DNA of 9,856 bases from Gammaproteobacteria bacterium. Lineage in GTDB: Bacteria > Pseudomonadota > Gammaproteobacteria > S012-40. How positions within the stretch are numbered: position 1 is the stretch's first letter; each line of letters opens with the position of its first letter. The notes beneath the pieces were generated by a model. That model did not search any database and was not told where the DNA came from. It saw nothing but the letters and a program-made list of their open reading frames with translations. The stretch covers positions 1 to 9,856 of the forward strand of contig JALSHN010000366.1 in NCBI GenBank assembly GCA_026982215.1, written 5' to 3'. This document shows positions 6,806 through 9,856 of the stretch, one piece after another. A program made the translations under genes and the position numbers.

Positions 6806-8239
6806 TCACCCCTCCCCGCCCCGGGCCAGGCCTGCCCAGTCGCTATGGAAGAATTCGCCCCGCGGACGGTCCATGCGTTCATAGGTGTGGGCGCCGAAGT
6901 AGTCCCGCTGGGCCTGGATGAGGTTGGCGGGCAGGCGCTCGCTGCGGTAGCCGTCGAAGAAGGCCAGCGCCGAGGCGAGGGCCGGGGTGGGCAGACCGAG
7001 GCGTACCCCCAGGGCCACGGTGTCGCGCCAGCCGGCCTGGCCCTCGTGGATGGCGGCGCGGAAGAAATCGTCCAACAACAGATTCTCCAGATCGGGGGCC
7101 TTGGCATAGGCCGCGGCGATGTCGTTGAGAAAGCGGGAGCGGATGATGCAGCCTCCGCGCCAGGTGAGGGCGATGTCGCCGTAGCGCAGTTTCCAGCCGT
7201 AGTGTTCATCGGCGGCGCGCAACAACATGAAGCCCTGGGCATAGGAGACGATCTTGGCGCAGTAGAGGGCATCGTGGATCGCCGCCACCGCCTGCTCGGG
7301 ATCACCGTCGAAGTGGGCCTCGGGACCGCGCAATACCTCCGATGCCCGCAGCCGGGCCTCCTTCATCGCCGAGAGGTTACGGGCGAACACCGCCTCGCTG
7401 ATCAGGGTCAGCGGCACCCCCAGTTCCAGGGCATCGATGGCCGTCCAACGGCCGGTGCCTTTCTGCCCGGCGGCATCCAGGATCTTGTCCAACAGCAGCG
7501 TCCCGTCCTCATCGCGCACGGCGAGGATGTCGCGGGTGATCTCGATCAGGTAGGACTCCAGCACCCCGCGGTTCCAGCGGTCGAACACCTCGTGGAGCGC
7601 CTCGGGGTCCAATCCCACACCCTCGCGCAGCAACTGATAGGCCTCGGCGATGAGCTGCATGTCGCCGTATTCGATGCCGTTGTGGACCATCTTCACGTAA
7701 TGGCCGGCGCCGCCCTCACCCATCCACTTGCAGCAGGGCTCGCCATCCACCTTGGCGGCGATGGTCTCGAAAATGTTGCGGATCTCCGGCCAGGCGGCGG
7801 GGTCGCCGCCGGGCATGAGCGCCGGTCCATGGCGCGCCCCCTCCTCGCCACCGGAGACCCCCATGCCGACGAAATGGATGCCGTGGGCGGCCAACTCCTT
7901 CACCCGCCGCTCGGTATCGGTGTAGAGGGAATTACCGCCATCGATGACGATGTCGCCCGCCTCCAGGTGGGGCAGGAGGGCCTGGATGGTGGCATCCACC
8001 GCCTCCCCGGCCTTGACCATCAACATCACCTTGCGCGGCCGGGAGAGGGCCTGGGCGAAGGCCTCCAGGTCATGGGTGGGAATGACGTTGTCATGCCGCC
8101 CCGGCCCACGGACGAACTCATCCACCTTGGTGGTGGTGCGGTTGTACACCGCCACCCGAAAACCGTGATCGGCCATATTGAGGACCAGGTTCTGGCCCAT
8201 CACCGCCAGTCCGATCAAACCGATGTCCGCCTTCTCCAT
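6806..8239 (-). CDS. gnd: 6-phosphogluconate dehydrogenase, decarboxylating
   Basis: It converts 6-phosphogluconate to ribulose-5-phosphate and CO2 with NADP+ reduction, acting two steps after Zwf. The 477-residue length and all motifs fit the long, dimeric family. From ATG 8239: dinucleotide-binding GLAVMG (10-15), DGGNSLYTDTERR (100-112), GMGVSGGEEGARHGPALMPGG (125-145), and catalytic K183 and E190 in GHYVKMVHNGIEYGD, the same numbers as in sheep 6PGDH. QKGTGRW and the C-terminal RPRGEFFHSDW region are also present. An upstream in-frame GTG at 8293 would add 18 residues, but AAGGAG at 8246-8251 lies 6 nt before ATG 8239 and the family starts with the beta strand ADIGLIG, so the short start is chosen. 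It is the first gene of the gnd-zwf-histidine-rich operon and divergent from glgA. No convincing promoter was found upstream. Confidence 0.96.
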   Translation of the reverse strand: MEKADIGLIGLAVMGQNLVLNMADHGFRVAVYNRTTTKVDEFVRGPGRHDNVIPTHDLEAFAQALSRPRKVMLMVKAGEAVDATIQALLPHLEAGDIVIDGGNSLYTDTERRVKELAAHGIHFVGMGVSGGEEGARHGPALMPGGDPAAWPEIRNIFETIAAKVDGEPCCKWMGEGGAGHYVKMVHNGIEYGDMQLIAEAYQLLREGVGLDPEALHEVFDRWNRGVLESYLIEITRDILAVRDEDGTLLLDKILDAAGQKGTGRWTAIDALELGVPLTLISEAVFARNLSAMKEARLRASEVLRGPEAHFDGDPEQAVAAIHDALYCAKIVSYAQGFMLLRAADEHYGWKLRYGDIALTWRGGCIIRSRFLNDIAAAYAKAPDLENLLLDDFFRAAIHEGQAGWRDTVALGVRLGLPTPALASALAFFDGYRSERLPANLIQAQRDYFGAHTYERMDRPRGEFFHSDWAGLARGGEG

Positions 8240-8305
8240 GCCGTTCTCCTTTCGCATCCGTCTCGATCCGTTGCATCCATCTTGGGCTACCATACCCCCC
8301 AGACT

Positions 8306-8329
8306 AGGCCAGCTTTCGGCACAGGCCAG
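8306..8329. repeat. Direct repeat AGGCCAG in the gnd-glgA divergent spacer
   Basis: AGGCCAG occurs at 8306-8312 and again at 8323-8329, a 17-bp period, between the divergent gnd and glgA genes. It could be an operator pair for a shared regulator. In GC-rich DNA a 7-mer repeat may also be chance. The 122-nt spacer has no clear -35/-10 pair on either strand that I could defend. Confidence 0.25.
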
Positions 8330-8361
8330 AAAAAATTGAATTCGACCGTGGGAGAGGGAAC

Positions 8362-9822
8362 GTGGGGCGAGCCTTGAAAATCTTGTTCACCACCAGCGAG
8401 CTCTACCCCCTGGTGAAGACCGGGGGCCTGGCCGACGTCGCCCAGGGGCTCACCGAGGCCTTGCACGAGCTGGGCACCGACGTACGCCTGTGCCTGCCCG
8501 CCTACCGCAGCGTGCTGGACAAACTGGCCCCGCCCCACCAACTGGCCCAGTTCCACATCGAGGGTTGCCGCTTCCCGGTGCGCCTGCTGCTCACCCGTCT
8601 GCCCGGGGAGGACCTCCCCCTCTATCTGGTGGACATCCCGGAATATTTCGATCGGGTGGGCGGCCCCTACGGCACCGCCGAGGGAGACGACTGGCCCGAC
8701 AACCCCGCCCGCTTCGCCGCCTTCTGCCGGGTGTGCGCCGCCCTGGCCCAGGGGCGCCTGGACCCGGACTGGCAGCCGGAGGTGGTACACAGCAACGACT
8801 GGCAGACCGCCCTCGTCCCCGCCCTCTTGGCCCTGGAACCCCGGCGGCCGGCCTGCGTGTTCACCATCCACAACCTGGCCTACCAGGGGCGTTTCCCCGC
8901 CGAGACCTTCTCCCGCCTCGCCCTCCCCGCCCCCCTATGGGCCCCGGACGGCCTGGAGTTCTATGGTGATCTCTCCTTCATCAAGGGCGGGCTGCTGTTC
9001 GCCGACTGGCTCACCACGGTGAGCCCCACCTACGCCCAGGAGATTCAAACCCCCCAATTCGGCTACGGACTCGACCCCATCCTCCGCTGGCGGCGGGAAC
9101 GGCTGGTGGGCATCCTCAATGGCGTGGACTACCGCCAATGGGACCCCCGTCGCGACCCCTTCATCCCCGCCCACTATGGCCCCGACGATCTCAGCGGCAA
9201 GGCCAAGGACAAGGCCGCCCTCTGCCGCCAGTTCCATCTGGAGGGCGACCCGGAATCGCCGGTGGCGGCCTTCATCGGTCGCCTCGTGGAGCAAAAGGGC
9301 GTGGACCTGATCCTCGACGCCCTCCCCACCCTGCTGGAGGCCGGGCTGCGGCTGGTCATCCTCGGCACCGGCGATGCGGGGCTGGAACAGCGGGTGCGCC
9401 GGGCCGCCGAGGCCCACCCCGGCCGAGTAGCCGCCCACCTGGGCTACAGCGAACCCCTGGCCCACCTCATGGAAGCCGGGGCCGACCTGTTCCTCATGCC
9501 CTCCCGCTTCGAGCCCTGCGGCCTCAACCAGATCTACAGCCTGCGCTACGGCACCGTGCCGGTGGTCCACCGCACCGGCGGGCTGGCCGACTCGGTGGTG
9601 GATGCCACCGAGGCCACCCTGGCCCATGGCAGCGCCACCGGCTTCCAGTTCCACCCCGCCACCCCCGAGGCCCTCATCGAAGCGGTCTCCCGTGCCCTGA
9701 TCCTCTACCCCCACCGGCAACGCTGGCAGACCCTCATGCAACAGGGGATGAGGCAAGACTTCAGTTGGCAGCGGGCCGCCGCACACTACTTGGCCCTCTA
9801 CCGCCGCGCCCTGGGGGGCTGA
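8362..9822 (+). CDS. glgA: Glycogen synthase (ADP-glucose, GT5 family)
   Basis: It elongates alpha-1,4-glucan from ADP-glucose in bacterial glycogen synthesis. The 486-residue product matches GlgA (about 477 in E. coli). Motifs: KTGGLADV (19-26, with the ADP-glucose-contacting lysine), HSNDWQTALVP and TIHNLAYQG in the N-terminal GT-B domain. In the C-terminal domain, GRLVEQKGVD has R307 and K312, spaced as R300/K305 in E. coli, and RFEPCGLNQIYSLRYGT has E384 corresponding to catalytic E377. The RTGGLADSV loop follows. The start is GTG 8362, supported by GGAG at 8351-8354, 7 nt upstream. TTG 8374 would give the more canonical start MKILFTTSELYP, so the exact start is uncertain by four residues. 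It is divergent from gnd and ends in TGA; no other glg gene is within the window. Confidence 0.95.
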   Translation: MGRALKILFTTSELYPLVKTGGLADVAQGLTEALHELGTDVRLCLPAYRSVLDKLAPPHQLAQFHIEGCRFPVRLLLTRLPGEDLPLYLVDIPEYFDRVGGPYGTAEGDDWPDNPARFAAFCRVCAALAQGRLDPDWQPEVVHSNDWQTALVPALLALEPRRPACVFTIHNLAYQGRFPAETFSRLALPAPLWAPDGLEFYGDLSFIKGGLLFADWLTTVSPTYAQEIQTPQFGYGLDPILRWRRERLVGILNGVDYRQWDPRRDPFIPAHYGPDDLSGKAKDKAALCRQFHLEGDPESPVAAFIGRLVEQKGVDLILDALPTLLEAGLRLVILGTGDAGLEQRVRRAAEAHPGRVAAHLGYSEPLAHLMEAGADLFLMPSRFEPCGLNQIYSLRYGTVPVVHRTGGLADSVVDATEATLAHGSATGFQFHPATPEALIEAVSRALILYPHRQRWQTLMQQGMRQDFSWQRAAAHYLALYRRALGG

Positions 9823-9843
9823 GCGCCGCGGTGGGGTTTCGCG

Positions 9844-9849
9844 TATAAT
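9844..9849 (+). promoter_or_regulatory. TATAAT -10 box of a gene beyond the right edge
   Basis: A perfect TATAAT sits 22 nt after the glgA stop in the context gcgTATAATtcgcggc. No good -35 element is seen at 16-18 nt upstream (the region is GC-rich and overlaps the end of glgA), so the call rests on the -10 box alone. Such boxes followed by GC-rich DNA often precede stable RNA genes, but the downstream gene is not in view. Confidence 0.4.
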
Positions 9850-9856
9850 TCGCGGC

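Noticed and set aside
6845..8377. 510-codon plus-strand frame over gnd
   Set aside because: It mirrors gnd, with no recognisable motif; it overlaps the start of glgA only by a few codons.
1995..9822. General reassignment of UGA to tryptophan
   Set aside because: All seven genes with a visible end (kinase, sqr, fisR, His-rich, zwf, gnd, glgA) terminate at TGA in the expected place, and TGG is used for Trp throughout.

Overview
The window is GC-rich, densely coding DNA. It most resembles a sulfur-oxidising gammaproteobacterium. The evidence is a PilL/ChpA-type chemotaxis kinase of the type IV pilus system, a sulfide:quinone oxidoreductase (SQR) of the Acidithiobacillus ferrooxidans kind, a FisR-type sulfane-sulfur regulator, and a gnd-zwf operon beside glgA. 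The exact lineage cannot be fixed from sequence reading alone. All seven genes whose stop codon is visible end in TGA.

Layout. (1) 1-1997 (+): the 3' part of a large hybrid CheA-like kinase with a C-terminal receiver domain; its start lies outside the window. (2) 2092-3363 (-): an sqr gene, convergent with the kinase and followed by an intrinsic terminator at 2019-2059. It is complete from start to stop except for one in-frame TGA at codon 136. (3) 3364-3593: the control region between sqr and a divergent regulator. It holds a good sigma-54 (-24/-12) promoter pointing at sqr, a perfect 8+1+8 palindrome at the predicted transcript start, and a cluster of TGTCA half-sites. (4) 3594-4918 (+): a sigma-54-dependent activator with the three-cysteine sensor pattern C-x10-C-x6-C of FisR. 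Its reading frame is broken by a one-base deficit in a run of seven C at 3715-3721. (5) 8239-5022 (-): an apparent operon of gnd, zwf and a tiny protein that is 41% histidine, with a GC-rich hairpin behind it. (6) 8362-9822 (+): glgA, glycogen synthase, divergent from gnd. A TATAAT box at the right edge probably serves a gene outside the window.

How they work together. sqr, the sigma-54 promoter and fisR form a recognisable regulatory circuit: FisR is expected to sense reactive sulfane sulfur through its cysteines and switch on sqr, whose product oxidises sulfide and passes electrons to quinone. Both genes of this pair carry exactly one disabling lesion while the rest of each protein is well preserved. 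That means very recent paired loss, sequence error, or recoding. gnd and zwf supply the oxidative pentose phosphate pathway (NADPH) and glgA makes glycogen, so the right half is central carbon and storage metabolism. The least explained item is the histidine-rich protein at the end of the gnd-zwf operon, a likely metal-binding protein of unknown role.
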